DNA of 64,000 bases from DATEOR01 sp036279015 (GCA_036279015.1 DASUJY010000023.1:19318-83317), one strand, 5' to 3'. Numbered from the stretch's first letter, positions 48,030 through 56,872 are shown. Program-made: numbers and translations. Notes: generated by a model not told the origin, from the letters alone.

Positions 48030-48818
48030 ATGGCCGACCAGGCGACCGACACGCGCGTTCTCTGGCAGGAGTTCAAGCGCACCGGCGACCGCGCGCTGCG
48101 CGACCGGCTCATCCTCACCTACGCGCCGCTCGTGAAGTACGTCGCCGGGCGCCTCGGCAGCGGGCTTCCGGCGCACGTGGAGGAAGGCGACCTCGTCTCG
48201 TACGGCCTCCTCGGCCTGATCGGCGCGATCGAGCGCTTCGATCCCGCCCGTGACATCAAGTTCGAGACGTACGCGATCGCGCGGATCAAGGGCTCGATCA
48301 TCGACGAGCTGCGCTCGATGGACTGGGTGCCGCGCTCCGTTCGCGCCCGCGCACGTGACATCGAGCGGGCGATCGGCGATCTCGAGTCGCGGCTCACGCG
48401 CGCTCCGACCGACGAGGAGATCGCTGCGAAGCTCGGGATCACGGAGGAAGAGTTCCAGGATTCGCTCCTCGAGATCTCGCGTTCCTCGATCGCCGCCCTC
48501 GACGAGCTCTGGGCGAGCCCGGGCTCGAGCGGCGACGCGGTCGCGCTGATCGACACGATCGAGGATCCGACCGCGGCCGAGCCGCAGTCGGCGATGGCGC
48601 ACACGGAGCTCCGCGAGGCGCTCGGCGAGGCGATCTCGCGCCTCCCCGAGCGGGAGAAGCTCGTCGTCACGCTCTACTACTACGAAGAGTTGACGCTACG
48701 GGAGATCGGCGAGGTGCTCGGGGTTACGGAGTCGCGCGTCTCCCAGCTCCACACGAAGGCGATCCTGCGCCTCAAGGCGCGGCTCTCCTCCGCGATGGTG
48801 CGTCAGACGCAGGACTAG
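48030..48818 (+). CDS. WhiG/FliA-type alternative sigma factor
   Basis: A 262-residue sigma-70 family protein of the FliA/WhiG group. Region 2 has LAPLVKYVAGRL-like YAPLVKYVAGRLGSGLPAHV and GLLGLIGAIERFDPARDIKF. Region 3 is PRSVRARARDIERAIGDLES to RAPTDEEIAAKLGITEEEFQ. Region 4 is LSRLPEREKLVVTLYYYEEL and LREIGEVLGVTESRVSQLHT. It lacks region 1.1. In Streptomyces such a factor starts sporulation and in many bacteria motility; neither gene set is in this window. Confidence 0.92.
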   Translation: MADQATDTRVLWQEFKRTGDRALRDRLILTYAPLVKYVAGRLGSGLPAHVEEGDLVSYGLLGLIGAIERFDPARDIKFETYAIARIKGSIIDELRSMDWVPRSVRARARDIERAIGDLESRLTRAPTDEEIAAKLGITEEEFQDSLLEISRSSIAALDELWASPGSSGDAVALIDTIEDPTAAEPQSAMAHTELREALGEAISRLPEREKLVVTLYYYEELTLREIGEVLGVTESRVSQLHTKAILRLKARLSSAMVRQTQD

Positions 48819-49281
48819 CTGGGCTCCGGCCGCCACTCGTAGCGGGCATCCGGCTCGCGTTCTTCGTTGCCGGAGCCGTCGGTGAGCTCGACGACCCGCA
48901 GGCCGCGATGCTCGTAGAACCGGCGTGCCTGCACGTTGCGCTGGAAGACCCAGAGGCGAAAGCCGCTGGGGCGCAGCTCCTTCACGCGGTCGAAGAGCAT
49001 GCTCCCGGCTCCCCGGCCCTGAAGGTCCGGATAGACGTAGAGGTGGTAGAGCAGGTCGTCGCTCAGCGCGAAAAAGCCGATGACCCGGCCCTTGCGCTCG
49101 GCGACCAGACCTCCTCGTGGGCGGGCATGATCTCGCGAATCCATTCGAGGACGTCCTCCGGGCTGTGCAACTCCGGGAGGTAGGGCATGGACTCGCGCCG
49201 CGCGCGCACGTGGATGTCGGCCAGCGCGAGAGCGTCCGCCAGAACCGCTCGGCGAAGGGAAATCTGCACCGGCGGCATCAT
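48815..49281 (-). pseudogene. GNAT acetyltransferase with a one-base deletion
   Basis: From ATG 49281 the frame gives the GNAT N-terminal half (ISLRRAVLADALALADIHVR, LHSPEDVLEWIREIMPAHEE) and then loses homology. The adjacent frame continues VAERKGRVIGFFALSDDLLY, VYPDLQGRGAGSMLFDRVKE (the acetyl-CoA site) and NVQARRFYEHRGLRVVE to the stop at 48815. A single missing G in a TGGGTC-like context near 49109 joins them perfectly. It is a frameshifted gene or a sequencing error; the acetyl-CoA motif itself is intact. Confidence 0.8.
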
Positions 49282-49319
49282 CGCACCACCCCTGTTTGAA
49301 GCCGATAAACTCGCCGTCC

Positions 49320-51374
49320 GTGCCAGTTTCCGAGCCGAGCAAGATCCGCAACGTCGCGGTCGTCGGGCACCGCGGAACGGGGAAGACGTCCCTTGTCGAG
49401 GCGCTCCTCTTCCAGGCGGGGGCGACCAACCGCCTGGGCTCCGTCGAGCAGGGGACGACTGTCGCCGACTGGGACGAGGACGAGCAGAAGCGGCAAATGT
49501 CGCTCGCGGCGGCCGTCTGCCACGCCGAGTGGCAGGACCGCAAGCTCAACCTGATCGACGCGCCGGGCGATCCCGGCTTCCAGGCGGACTCGATCGCCTC
49601 GCTTCGCGTCGTCGAGGGGGCGCTCTTCGTTCTGAATGGGGTCAACGGCGTCGAGGTGCAGACGACGCGGCTCTGGGAGCGCTGCGTCGAGCTCGGCCTC
49701 TCGCGCGTCCTCTTCGTCAACATGCTCGACCGCGAGCGCGCCGACTTCTTCACCGTCCTCGGCCAGTTGCGCGAGCAGCTCTCGAACCGCTGCGTCGCGG
49801 TGCAGATCCCGATCGGCCAGGAGCACGAGCTCTCCGGGATCGTCGACCTCTTCCACATGCGCGCGTACATGTCTCCGGAAGGCGCCCGCGAAGGCGATCC
49901 GGTCGACATCCCGGACGAGGTGGCCGCGCAGGCCGCGGAGTACCGTGAGCAGCTCGTCGACGCCGTCGTCGAGACCGACGAGGCGCTGATGGAGCGCTAC
50001 CTCGAAGAGGGCGAGGTCTCCGGCGAGGAGCTCGCGGCCGCGCTCAAGAACGCCGTCTCGAACGACGATCTCTTCCCGGTCCTCTGCGGCTCGGCGACGA
50101 AGAATCTCGGGACGACCGGTCTCCTCGACCTCCTCGTCGAGGGCGTCCCGTCGCCGGCGAAGAAGCCACTCGACCTCGGGGTGCCGGCGAACGGGCCCGC
50201 CGCTTTCGTCTTCAAGACCCTCGCCGATCCCTTTGCCGGGCGCATCAACGTCTTCCGCGTCCTCTCCGGTCAGCTCGGCTCCGACTCGAACCTCGTCAAC
50301 GCACGCACGAAGGGCAAGGAGCGGCTCGGCCAGGTCCTGCTCCTCCAGGGCAAGGAGCACGCACCTGCCGAGGGGCTCGCCGAAGGCGACATCGGCGCAG
50401 TCGCAAAGCTGAAGGACGTGATGACGGGCGACCTCCTCGTCGAGAAGGACGAGGGCGTCGAGATGCCGAGCTTCGACTTCCCGCAGCCGGTGATGAGCTT
50501 CGCGATCACGCCGAAGGCCAAGGGCGACGAGGAGAAGATGGCGAGCGCGCTCAGGCGCCTCGCGGAGGAGGATCCCACCCTCGTCCTGCGCCGCGACGAG
50601 CAGACCGGCGAGCAGCTCCTCGCCGGGCTCTCGCAGATGCACGTCGAGGTTGCGGTCGACCGGCTCAAGCGCCGCTTCGGCGTCGACGTCGATCTGCATC
50701 AGCCGCGCGTCCCCTACCTGGAGACGATTCGCAAGGAGTCGCGCGCGCAGGGGCGCTACAAGAAGCAGACCGGCGGCCGCGGCCAGTTCGGCGACTGCCA
50801 CATCGTCCTCGAGCCGCTCCCCGGCCACGAGGGCTACGAGTTCGTGGACAAGATCGTCGGCGGCGTCATCCCGCAGGGCTTCCGGCCAGCGGTCGACAAG
50901 GGGATCCAGGAAGCGATGGCGCGCGGCGAGCTCGCGGGCGCACCGGTGCAGGGCGTGCGCGTCCGGCTCGTCGACGGTTCCTACCACAGCGTCGACTCCT
51001 CGGAGATGGCGTTCAAGATCGCCGGCTCGATGGCGTTCAAGTCCGCCTACGAGAAGGCCGACCCGGTGCTGCTCGAGCCGATCATGTCCCTCGAGGCGAC
51101 CGTCCCCGACGACGCGGTCGGGGCCGTGAACGGCGACCTCAACTCCCGCCGCGGCCGCCTCCAGGGCATGGAGCCGCGCGGGGGCATGACGACGATCAAG
51201 GCGGAGGTGCCGATGGCCGAGGTGCTCACGTACTCGCAGTCGCTCACGTCGCTGACCGGCGGGCGCGGCGATTACGCGCTCGCCTTCCTCCGCTACGAGG
51301 AAGTGCCGACGCACATCGCGCAGAAGATCATCGAGGCGACACAGAAGGAGCGCGAGGAGGCCAAGGCGTCGTGA
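49320..51374 (+). CDS. Elongation factor G-like GTPase paralogue
   Basis: A 684-residue EF-G family protein with all five domains present. The P-loop GHRGTGKT is at 16-23. The G3 motif reads DAPGDPGF rather than DTPGHVDF, so the catalytic His is replaced by Asp84. The G4 motif is NMLD instead of NKxD, and the RGITI switch I motif is absent. The C-terminal domains IV and V are normal (KKQTGGRGQFGDCHIVLEPL). Actinobacteria carry such a paralogue beside true EF-G; its role is not settled. GTG 49320 matches family starts. Confidence 0.9.
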   Translation: MPVSEPSKIRNVAVVGHRGTGKTSLVEALLFQAGATNRLGSVEQGTTVADWDEDEQKRQMSLAAAVCHAEWQDRKLNLIDAPGDPGFQADSIASLRVVEGALFVLNGVNGVEVQTTRLWERCVELGLSRVLFVNMLDRERADFFTVLGQLREQLSNRCVAVQIPIGQEHELSGIVDLFHMRAYMSPEGAREGDPVDIPDEVAAQAAEYREQLVDAVVETDEALMERYLEEGEVSGEELAAALKNAVSNDDLFPVLCGSATKNLGTTGLLDLLVEGVPSPAKKPLDLGVPANGPAAFVFKTLADPFAGRINVFRVLSGQLGSDSNLVNARTKGKERLGQVLLLQGKEHAPAEGLAEGDIGAVAKLKDVMTGDLLVEKDEGVEMPSFDFPQPVMSFAITPKAKGDEEKMASALRRLAEEDPTLVLRRDEQTGEQLLAGLSQMHVEVAVDRLKRRFGVDVDLHQPRVPYLETIRKESRAQGRYKKQTGGRGQFGDCHIVLEPLPGHEGYEFVDKIVGGVIPQGFRPAVDKGIQEAMARGELAGAPVQGVRVRLVDGSYHSVDSSEMAFKIAGSMAFKSAYEKADPVLLEPIMSLEATVPDDAVGAVNGDLNSRRGRLQGMEPRGGMTTIKAEVPMAEVLTYSQSLTSLTGGRGDYALAFLRYEEVPTHIAQKIIEATQKEREEAKAS

Positions 51375-51985
51375 TCGTCCGGCGCCAGGACGTCTACCGC
51401 CAGTGCGCGGTCTGCCACCGGACACTGCTCATGGGCGAGCGCTCGTTCCGCTTCACTCCCGGCGGCGAGGACTGGGTCGATGTCTGCGCGCTCTGCACCG
51501 AGACCGCGGACGAGCACGGCTGGATCAAGGAGGGCAGCCCGACGACCCCGATCGTGGCCGATTCGTCCCGTCGGCGGCGGCGCTTCCCAGGCCTCGGGCT
51601 GATCGAGCAGCACCGCAAGCTTGAGCCCGAGCCCGTCATGCCCGAGCCTATGCTTCGCCGCCTCTCCGCCACCGAGCAGGCGATGGTCGAGGCGGCCGAG
51701 GTGCTGAACGAGAGCGCCTACAGGCGTACGGTCGCCGGGATCGCCAAGAGCCTCGGCGAGGCGCGCGTCAGCTTCCTGCCGCTCTCGGGCGTCAACCAGG
51801 AAGTCGTCGTCACGGTCGCGTGGGACATCTCCTGGTACCAGTACCGCGTCGTCTTCGAGTCGGCGCAGCCGGTCCGGCTCGCCGAGCGGGGCTACGAGCT
51901 CGACGAGCTCGACGACCGCTTCAAGCACTGGAACGGCCATCTCGGCGCCGACGGGCGCGTCTCGCCCGATATTCCCAGGCTGTAG
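51371..51985 (+). CDS. Zinc-knuckle hypothetical protein coupled to the EF-G paralogue
   Basis: A 204-residue protein. N-terminal CAVCHRTLLMGERSFRF and CALC form two CxxC knuckles about 30 residues apart, a zinc ribbon. The rest is mixed alpha/beta (EAAEVLNESAYRRTVAGIAK, VVVTVAWDISWYQYRVVFES). GTG 51371 overlaps the stop of the EF-G paralogue (GTGA), so they are coupled. Its conserved pairing with an atypical EF-G suggests a translation-related role, which is inference. Confidence 0.75.
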   Translation: MIVRRQDVYRQCAVCHRTLLMGERSFRFTPGGEDWVDVCALCTETADEHGWIKEGSPTTPIVADSSRRRRRFPGLGLIEQHRKLEPEPVMPEPMLRRLSATEQAMVEAAEVLNESAYRRTVAGIAKSLGEARVSFLPLSGVNQEVVVTVAWDISWYQYRVVFESAQPVRLAERGYELDELDDRFKHWNGHLGADGRVSPDIPRL

Positions 51986-52010
51986 ACGCGGCACTACACT
52001 CCGGCGCAGA

Positions 52011-52238
52011 GTGATCTACTGCGTGATCCCGCCCGAGCTCAAGGACGAGCTCTACGACAGGCTCGTCGAGTACTACAAGGACAATCCGAACGTCGAGGTG
52101 ATCGTCGACCGGCGCAGCGGACCGGACCGGCGCCAGGGGAGCCCGACGCCGGAGATGAAGGAGCGCCGGCAGACGCGTGACCGCCGCCGCGGCCGCCTCC
52201 CCGGAACCTTCCCCTCCACCGACGTATCCGGAGACTGA
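52011..52238 (+). CDS. Small basic hypothetical protein
   Basis: A 75-residue protein: a folded-looking N-terminus (IYCVIPPELKDELYDRLVEY, then YYKDNPNVEVIVDRRSG) followed by an arginine-rich tail (RRQTRDRRRGR). Proteins with this DRRSG-x-DRR pattern recur in actinobacteria as uncharacterised genes. The GTG start is the first in frame. It lies between the zinc-knuckle gene and the aldehyde dehydrogenase gene in the same direction. Confidence 0.7.
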   Translation: MIYCVIPPELKDELYDRLVEYYKDNPNVEVIVDRRSGPDRRQGSPTPEMKERRQTRDRRRGRLPGTFPSTDVSGD

Positions 52239-52278
52239 GCGCACATACAATCGCTCTCCGAGACCGACAAGGAGAGCG

Positions 52279-53790
52279 ATGGCGACGACGGGCACGAAGA
52301 CCTACAAGAACTACATCGGCGGCGAGTGGGTCGACGCCGCCGGCGGCGAGACCTTCGAGAGCACGAACCCGGCGACGGGCGAGCTGATCGGGGCGTTTCC
52401 GAAGTCGACGCCCGAGGACGTCGACCGCGCGGTCGAGGCCGCGAAGGCCGCCTACGAGACGTGGCGCCTCGTGCCCGCGCCCAAGCGGGCGGAGATCCTC
52501 TTCCGCGTCGCGCAGGCCTTCGTCGAGCACAAGGACGAGCTCACCGACCTGATGGTGCAGGAGATGGGAAAGGTGCGCGCCGAGGCCGGGGGAGACGTCC
52601 AGGAAGCGATCGACATGACGTACTACATGGCCGGCGAGGGCAGGCGCATGTTCGGTCAGACGACGCCCTCCGAGATGCCCGACAAGTTCCAGATGAGCGT
52701 GCGCCTGCCGGTCGGAGTGGTCGGCGCGATCACGCCGTGGAACTTCCCGATCGCGATCCCGAGTTGGAAGATTGCCCCGGCGCTCGTCTGCGGCGACACC
52801 GTCGTCTTCAAGCCCGCCACGGACACGCCCGCGCTCGGCGAGCGCTTCGTCGAGATCTTCGAGCAGGCGGGGCTTCCAGCAGGTGTCCTCAACATCGTCC
52901 ACGGGGGAGGCGGCACCGTCGGCGAGCGGCTCGTCAAGCACCCCGACGTGCCGCTCATCTCGCTCACCGGCTCGCGCGAGGTCGGCGTCAAGACGGCAGA
53001 GAACGGGGCGCCGCTCCTGAAGCACATCCACCTCGAGCTCGGCGGCAAGAACGCGATCATCGTGATGGACGATGCCGACGTCGATCTCGCGGTGGACGGA
53101 ATCCTCTGGTCGGCGTTCGGCACCTCCGGCCAGCGCTGCACCGCGGCCAGCCGTGTGATCGTGGGCTCGAAGGTCTACGAGCCGCTCCAGTCGAGGCTCG
53201 TCGAGCGGACGGAGAAGCTCCGCCTCGGCTACGGGCTCGAGGAGGACGTCGACGTCGGCCCGGTGATCAACCGCGCCGCGCTCGACAAGATCCACTCCTA
53301 CACGGAGGTCGGCCAGGACGAGGGCGCGAAGCTCCTGACGGGCGGCGAGATCGCGACCGAGAACGGGCTCGACAAGGGCTTCTTCTACCGCCCGACGATC
53401 TTCGGCGACGTCGATCCCCAGATGCGAATCGCCCAGGAGGAGATCTTCGGCCCGACAACGGCGCTGATCAGGGCGACCGACATCGACGAGGCGATCCGCG
53501 CGGCCAACTCGGTCGAGTTCGGGCTCTCGTCGTCGATCTTCACGCGCGACGTGAACAAGGCGTTCCGCGCCATGCGCGACCTGAACACCGGGATCACGTA
53601 CATCAACGCGGGAACGACCGGCGCCGAGGTGCACCTGCCCTTCGGCGGCACGAAGGGAACCGGGAACGGGCACCGCGAGGCGGGGCAGGCTGCGCTCGAC
53701 TTCTACACGGAGTGGAAGTCGATCTACGTCGACTACTCGGGCAAGCTACAGCGCGCCCAGATCGACCAGTTCGAGGAGCCGGCACCCTAG
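52279..53790 (+). CDS. NAD(P)-dependent aldehyde dehydrogenase
   Basis: A 503-residue aldehyde dehydrogenase with every active-site block: Asn154 in ITPWNFPIAIPSWKIAPAL, Glu253 in HLELGGKNAI, Cys287 in GTSGQRCTAASR and EEIFGPTTAL near residue 395. The pattern GQRCTAASRVIV and the final HLPFGGTKGTGNGHREAGQ suit the semialdehyde/betaine group. Exact substrate unknown. AGGAGAGC precedes ATG 52279. Stands apart from the other dehydrogenase at 41622 in sequence. Confidence 0.92.
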   Translation: MATTGTKTYKNYIGGEWVDAAGGETFESTNPATGELIGAFPKSTPEDVDRAVEAAKAAYETWRLVPAPKRAEILFRVAQAFVEHKDELTDLMVQEMGKVRAEAGGDVQEAIDMTYYMAGEGRRMFGQTTPSEMPDKFQMSVRLPVGVVGAITPWNFPIAIPSWKIAPALVCGDTVVFKPATDTPALGERFVEIFEQAGLPAGVLNIVHGGGGTVGERLVKHPDVPLISLTGSREVGVKTAENGAPLLKHIHLELGGKNAIIVMDDADVDLAVDGILWSAFGTSGQRCTAASRVIVGSKVYEPLQSRLVERTEKLRLGYGLEEDVDVGPVINRAALDKIHSYTEVGQDEGAKLLTGGEIATENGLDKGFFYRPTIFGDVDPQMRIAQEEIFGPTTALIRATDIDEAIRAANSVEFGLSSSIFTRDVNKAFRAMRDLNTGITYINAGTTGAEVHLPFGGTKGTGNGHREAGQAALDFYTEWKSIYVDYSGKLQRAQIDQFEEPAP

Positions 53791-53889
53791 CCCGGGGCCA
53801 CCCCGCGCCTCCACCCGCTTTCGAGCGTAGCCGCCCGCGACGCACGGGTGGGCGACGCTCTCGCGCCATAGAGGGACGCTCTGTCGCGC

Positions 53890-54267
53890 CTATGTAAAGG
53901 TGAGGATGTGGAAGAGCTCGACGTCGAGACCATTCGCCCGCAGCCGCGCGAGCTTGGCGATTCCGTCCCGCTCCTCGAAGCGGAGGATGAGCTCCTCGCC
54001 GGTGTCCTCCGCCGCCTCGAGCTGGTCGAGCCGAAAGGCGAGCCGCGAGTTGTGCTCGCCGAGAGCGAAGAGCACGTCGCCCTCGACGTTGTTGTGCCGG
54101 CCGAAGTCCGTGCCCTCTCGCAGGAGAAACTCCCAGCCCTGTCGCGGACCGGCCCAGTCTTCGATCGTCGCCGCGAAGACGGCGAGGTCCTCGTCGACGT
54201 CGATCTGCGTCGCAACCTCGGCGTACTCCTCCGGGGTCGGGCGCGGTTGCACCTGGAGAGAGGCCAC
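53890..54267 (-). CDS. Hypothetical protein
   Basis: A 125-residue soluble acidic protein of mixed alpha/beta character: PTPEEYAEVATQIDVDEDLA, GWEFLLREGTDFGRHNNVEG, VLFALGEHNSRLAFRLDQLE. GTG 54267 is the likely start as the upstream frame opposes the NIF3-like gene. No family recognised. Divergent from the NIF3-like gene with 35 bases between starts, so both promoters overlap. Confidence 0.6.
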   Translation of the reverse strand: MASLQVQPRPTPEEYAEVATQIDVDEDLAVFAATIEDWAGPRQGWEFLLREGTDFGRHNNVEGDVLFALGEHNSRLAFRLDQLEAAEDTGEELILRFEERDGIAKLARLRANGLDVELFHILTFT

Positions 54268-54302
54268 GACCGCCTCGTTCCCGCAGGTCCGCGGAGGGAA
54301 AC

Positions 54303-54611
54303 CTGAACCGTAAGCTCGTCGTCTTCGTTCCGCGCGAAGCCCTCGACCCCGTGCGCGACGCGCTCTTCGCCGCCGGGGCCGGTCGCATCGGGCACTACGA
54401 GCGGTGCTCCTGGTACACGCAGGGAACCGGCACGTTCCTCGGTGGGGCGAGCACGACCCCGTCCGTCGGCGAGAGCGGGAGGGAGGAGCGCGTCGCCGAG
54501 CTCCGGCTCGAGACCGTCTTCCCCGAGGAGAGCCAGGACGCGGTCGTCGCGGCGCTACGGCAGGCGCATCCCTACGAGGAGCCCGCGTTCGACATCTATC
54601 CGCTCCTGTGA
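54303..54611 (+). CDS. NIF3/YqfO-like CutA-type domain protein
   Basis: A 102-residue domain matching the inserted or C-terminal part of NIF3-family proteins: KLVVFVPREALDPVRDALFA, GAGRIGHYERCSWYTQGTGT and HPYEEPAFDIYPLL. As a stand-alone protein it forms a trimeric CutA-like fold; function unknown. The conserved N-terminus requires a CTG start at 54303 (GGAGG upstream); GTG 54351 would cut the first strand. Its stop overlaps the RNase H start in GTGA. Confidence 0.75.
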   Translation: MNRKLVVFVPREALDPVRDALFAAGAGRIGHYERCSWYTQGTGTFLGGASTTPSVGESGREERVAELRLETVFPEESQDAVVAALRQAHPYEEPAFDIYPLL

Positions 54612-55018
54612 AAGCCAGGCTCTTCACGGACGGAGGCGCGCGCGGAAACCCGGGCCCGGCCGCGTCCGCGTTCGTTCTCGAGGCTGAAGACGGCACGGTG
54701 CTCGACGCGCGCGGCGAGGCGATCGGCGTCGCGACGAACAACGTGGCCGAGTACCGAGCCCTGCTCAACGGGCTCGCGAAGGCCGTCGAGCTCGGCATCG
54801 ACGAGCTCGAGGTCGTCTCCGACTCAGAGCTCCTCGTCAAGCAGATGAGAGGCGAGTACCGCGTGAAGAACGCAGCGCTCGTCGACCTCTCCGTAGAGGC
54901 CGCCCGACTGGCTCGGCAACTCGAATCCGTCCGCTACACGGCCGTCCGCCGCGAGCACAACGAGCTCGCCGACCGGCTCGTCAACGACGCCCTGGACCAG
55001 GAAGCCAAGCGGCTATAA
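54608..55018 (+). CDS. rnhA: RNase HI-like ribonuclease
   Basis: A 136-residue RNase H fold: FTDGGARGNPGPAASAFVLE with the first catalytic Asp, TNNVAEYRALLNGLAKAVEL with Glu, VVSDSELLVKQMRGEY with the second Asp, and HNELADRLVNDALDQEAKRL with the last. It degrades RNA in RNA-DNA hybrids. Actinobacteria also use this short form in a bifunctional RNase H/phosphatase, but here it stands alone. GTG 54608 is coupled to the upstream stop. It ends just before tRNA-Gly. Confidence 0.9.
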   Translation: MKARLFTDGGARGNPGPAASAFVLEAEDGTVLDARGEAIGVATNNVAEYRALLNGLAKAVELGIDELEVVSDSELLVKQMRGEYRVKNAALVDLSVEAARLARQLESVRYTAVRREHNELADRLVNDALDQEAKRL

Positions 55019-55028
55019 TCGGCGGCGC

Positions 55029-55102
55029 GCGGATGTAGCTCAGTTGGCTAGAGCGTCTGCTTGCCATGCAGAAGGTCGTGGGTTCGAGTCCCATCATCCG
55101 CT
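55029..55102 (+). tRNA. tRNA-Gly (anticodon GCC), integration target
   Basis: Cloverleaf with acceptor GCGGATG/CATCCGC, anticodon stem TCTGC/GCAGA and loop TTGCCAT (anticodon GCC), and T-arm GTGGG/CCCAT with TTCGAGT. Seventy-four bases with the discriminator T; CCA not encoded. An integrase gene begins its stop 45 bases downstream of the 3' end, the usual arrangement for a tRNA attachment site. Confidence 0.96.
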
Positions 55103-55147
55103 CCTCTAAAAGCCCTGCATAGCAGTGCTTTCTTGTTGCCCGAACTG

Positions 55148-56329
55148 TTACCAGAGTGTGAGTTCATGGTACGTGGATGGTACGGCGGAATTTCTCGGTT
55201 CCTCGAAAACTTGCGATTCCAGCGCGACTGCCGCCTGCCGCCCGGCGCCTTTGTAGAGGTGTCCATAGCGGCGTAGGACGAGCATGCCGCCGTCCGAGTG
55301 GCCCATCCGCTCGGCGATCACCTTCACGTGGCAGCCGGCGGCGATCATGAGCGAGGCGCCGGTGTGGCGGAGGTCGTGGAAGGTGAGCTCGGGCATGCCC
55401 GCGTGGCGGGCGGCGGGCTTGAAGACGCGGGACATGAAGTTGTCGGCGTCGAAGGCCGACCCTTCGGGAGCGGGGAAGAGGTAGCCGTCGACGTTCGGCG
55501 CCCGGGCGAGCTGCTGCTCGCGGAGGAGCTTGAGGGCGCGCGGGCCGACGTCAACGGTTCGCCGGCCGGCGCGTGTCTTCGTCTTGACACGCTCGCCGTC
55601 CTGAGCCTGCGAGAAGACGGCGATCGAGCCGCTCGAGAAGTCGATGTCGGCGTCGCGGAGGGCGAAGATCTCGCCGCGGCGGAGCAGGGTCAGGACCGCG
55701 ATCGGGACGATCCGCGAGATGTACTCCGGCATCCAGGACTGCAGCTCCTCGACCTCGTCCCAGGTGAGAAAGCGGGGCTCTCGCTCGTCCGCCCGCGCGA
55801 TCCGGATGCCATAGATGGCTCGGTCGACCTGCTGTCCGCGCTCCTCGGCCGCCTTGAGGATCCGCTTGAGCTGCGAGAGCGCCATCTCGGCTCGGCGCGG
55901 CGCGTGGGCGGCGACCTCGGCGAGCAGGTCCTCGACGAGCGGCCGGCGGACTCGCTCGACCGCCAGCTCGTTGAGCGGCACCAGGTAGCGGAGGCAGTCC
56001 TCCGCGACTCTGATCGTCTTCGGCCGCGGGCGGACTCGGCCGGCGGCGCCGATGACGAACCGCTCGAGCCAGGCCTGCGCGACGTCGCCGAAGCGCTCTG
56101 GCGGCGCCTGGTAGAGAAGGCCGCTCTGGTGGCGGCGCTCGACGTCGAGCTTGAACGCCTGCGCGTCCTTGTGGATCGAGAACGTCCGCGAGCGGTTGCG
56201 CCCCGCCGGGTCCCGGTAGCGGACGGAGTAGCGGCGCTCGCCGTTGGCGGTTCGGTAGGTGCGGATCGACGCCGTGGTCTGCCGCCTCAGGTGAGTCCGT
56301 GGGCTTGCGAGGGTACGCCGTCGCGGCAC
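55148..56329 (-). CDS. int: Tyrosine integrase of the tRNA-Gly element
   Basis: A 393-residue integrase. The N-terminal AP2-like arm domain is ASIRTYRTANGERRYSVRYR; the core-binding domain follows. The catalytic set is Arg in LTLLRRGEIFALR, His-Asp-Leu-Arg-His in FHDLRHTGASLM, GHSDGG, and Tyr in LRRYGHLY. The start GTG 56329 overlaps the excisionase gene by 43 bases. The last 26 bases of coding sequence near 55165-55190 occur again at 63909-63934. It would recombine at the tRNA-Gly 3' end. Confidence 0.94.
   Translation of the reverse strand: MPRRRTLASPRTHLRRQTTASIRTYRTANGERRYSVRYRDPAGRNRSRTFSIHKDAQAFKLDVERRHQSGLLYQAPPERFGDVAQAWLERFVIGAAGRVRPRPKTIRVAEDCLRYLVPLNELAVERVRRPLVEDLLAEVAAHAPRRAEMALSQLKRILKAAEERGQQVDRAIYGIRIARADEREPRFLTWDEVEELQSWMPEYISRIVPIAVLTLLRRGEIFALRDADIDFSSGSIAVFSQAQDGERVKTKTRAGRRTVDVGPRALKLLREQQLARAPNVDGYLFPAPEGSAFDADNFMSRVFKPAARHAGMPELTFHDLRHTGASLMIAAGCHVKVIAERMGHSDGGMLVLRRYGHLYKGAGRQAAVALESQVFEEPRNSAVPSTYHELTLW
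55165..55190. repeat. 26-bp direct repeat, left copy
   Basis: CATGGTACGTGGATGGTACG followed by GCGGAA here is identical to 63909-63934 and in the same orientation, 8.7 kb apart. This copy is inside the 3' end of the integrase gene; the other lies upstream of the relaxase. It may be an integrase-binding or resolution site, an old att site, or the remnant of a second integrase tail. Confidence 0.6.
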
Positions 56330-56505
56330 TGCTCAAGCCATCTCCGAACCTCGTCCTGGTCGAACAGCCGTCGACCCTCGACCTTGTAGGAAGGCAGCTC
56401 GCCGCGGGCGGCGAGGCGGTAGACCTTCTCGGGCTGACAGCGCAGGACTGACGCCAGCTCATCGACGGTGAGGAAGGCGGGAAGAGCGGCCGTCGCGGCG
56501 TTCAC
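56287..56505 (-). CDS. xis: Excisionase (MerR/HTH_17 type)
   Basis: A 72-residue protein: FLTVDELASVLRCQPEKVYR, LAARGELPSYKVEGRRLFDQ and DEVRRWLEQCRDG. This is the winged helix of excisionases and small MerR-like regulators (HTH_17). Adjacent to and overlapping the integrase gene, so it probably controls the direction of recombination. GTG 56505 start; a 65-base gap separates it from the divergent XRE gene. Confidence 0.9.
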   Translation of the reverse strand: MNAATAALPAFLTVDELASVLRCQPEKVYRLAARGELPSYKVEGRRLFDQDEVRRWLEQCRDGVPSQAHGLT

Positions 56506-56569
56506 GGCTCTAGAAACATATCAGATGACAATGACGGATCACGTGCGGGCCGTCAGATAGACTAGTCCC

Positions 56570-56872
56570 GTGACGGCCGGCCGACTGCTACGGGAAGCGC
56601 GCCTGCGCGCCGGGCTCTCCCAGGGAGAGCTCGGCAAGCGGGTCGGGCGCCCGCGGACACAGATCGCCCGGTGGGAGCAGGACGCGGTCGACCCCGGCTT
56701 CGGCACCTTGCGCGAGCTCCTGCGCGCCTGCGGCTTCGACCTCCACTCGGAGCTCGTCCCTTACGAGCCTCCGCAGGACGCGCGCCTGGAGAAGAACGTC
56801 CTCCTCGCCCCCGAGCGACGGGTGGGGCGGATGCTCCGGGCGGTGGGCCGACGAACGCCTACCCGTGGCTGA
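56570..56872 (+). CDS. XRE-family HTH protein (possible antitoxin)
   Basis: A 100-residue protein with an N-terminal Cro/CI helix-turn-helix: LREARLRAGLSQGELGKRVG, RPRTQIARWEQDAVDPGFGT and LRELLRACGFDL. The C-terminal part is basic and unassigned. It overlaps the next gene by 8 bases; an XRE regulator upstream of a nucleotidyltransferase is a common antitoxin/toxin-like layout (MNT, AbiE-like). The DNA-binding domain would repress the pair. Confidence 0.85.
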   Translation: MTAGRLLREARLRAGLSQGELGKRVGRPRTQIARWEQDAVDPGFGTLRELLRACGFDLHSELVPYEPPQDARLEKNVLLAPERRVGRMLRAVGRRTPTRG

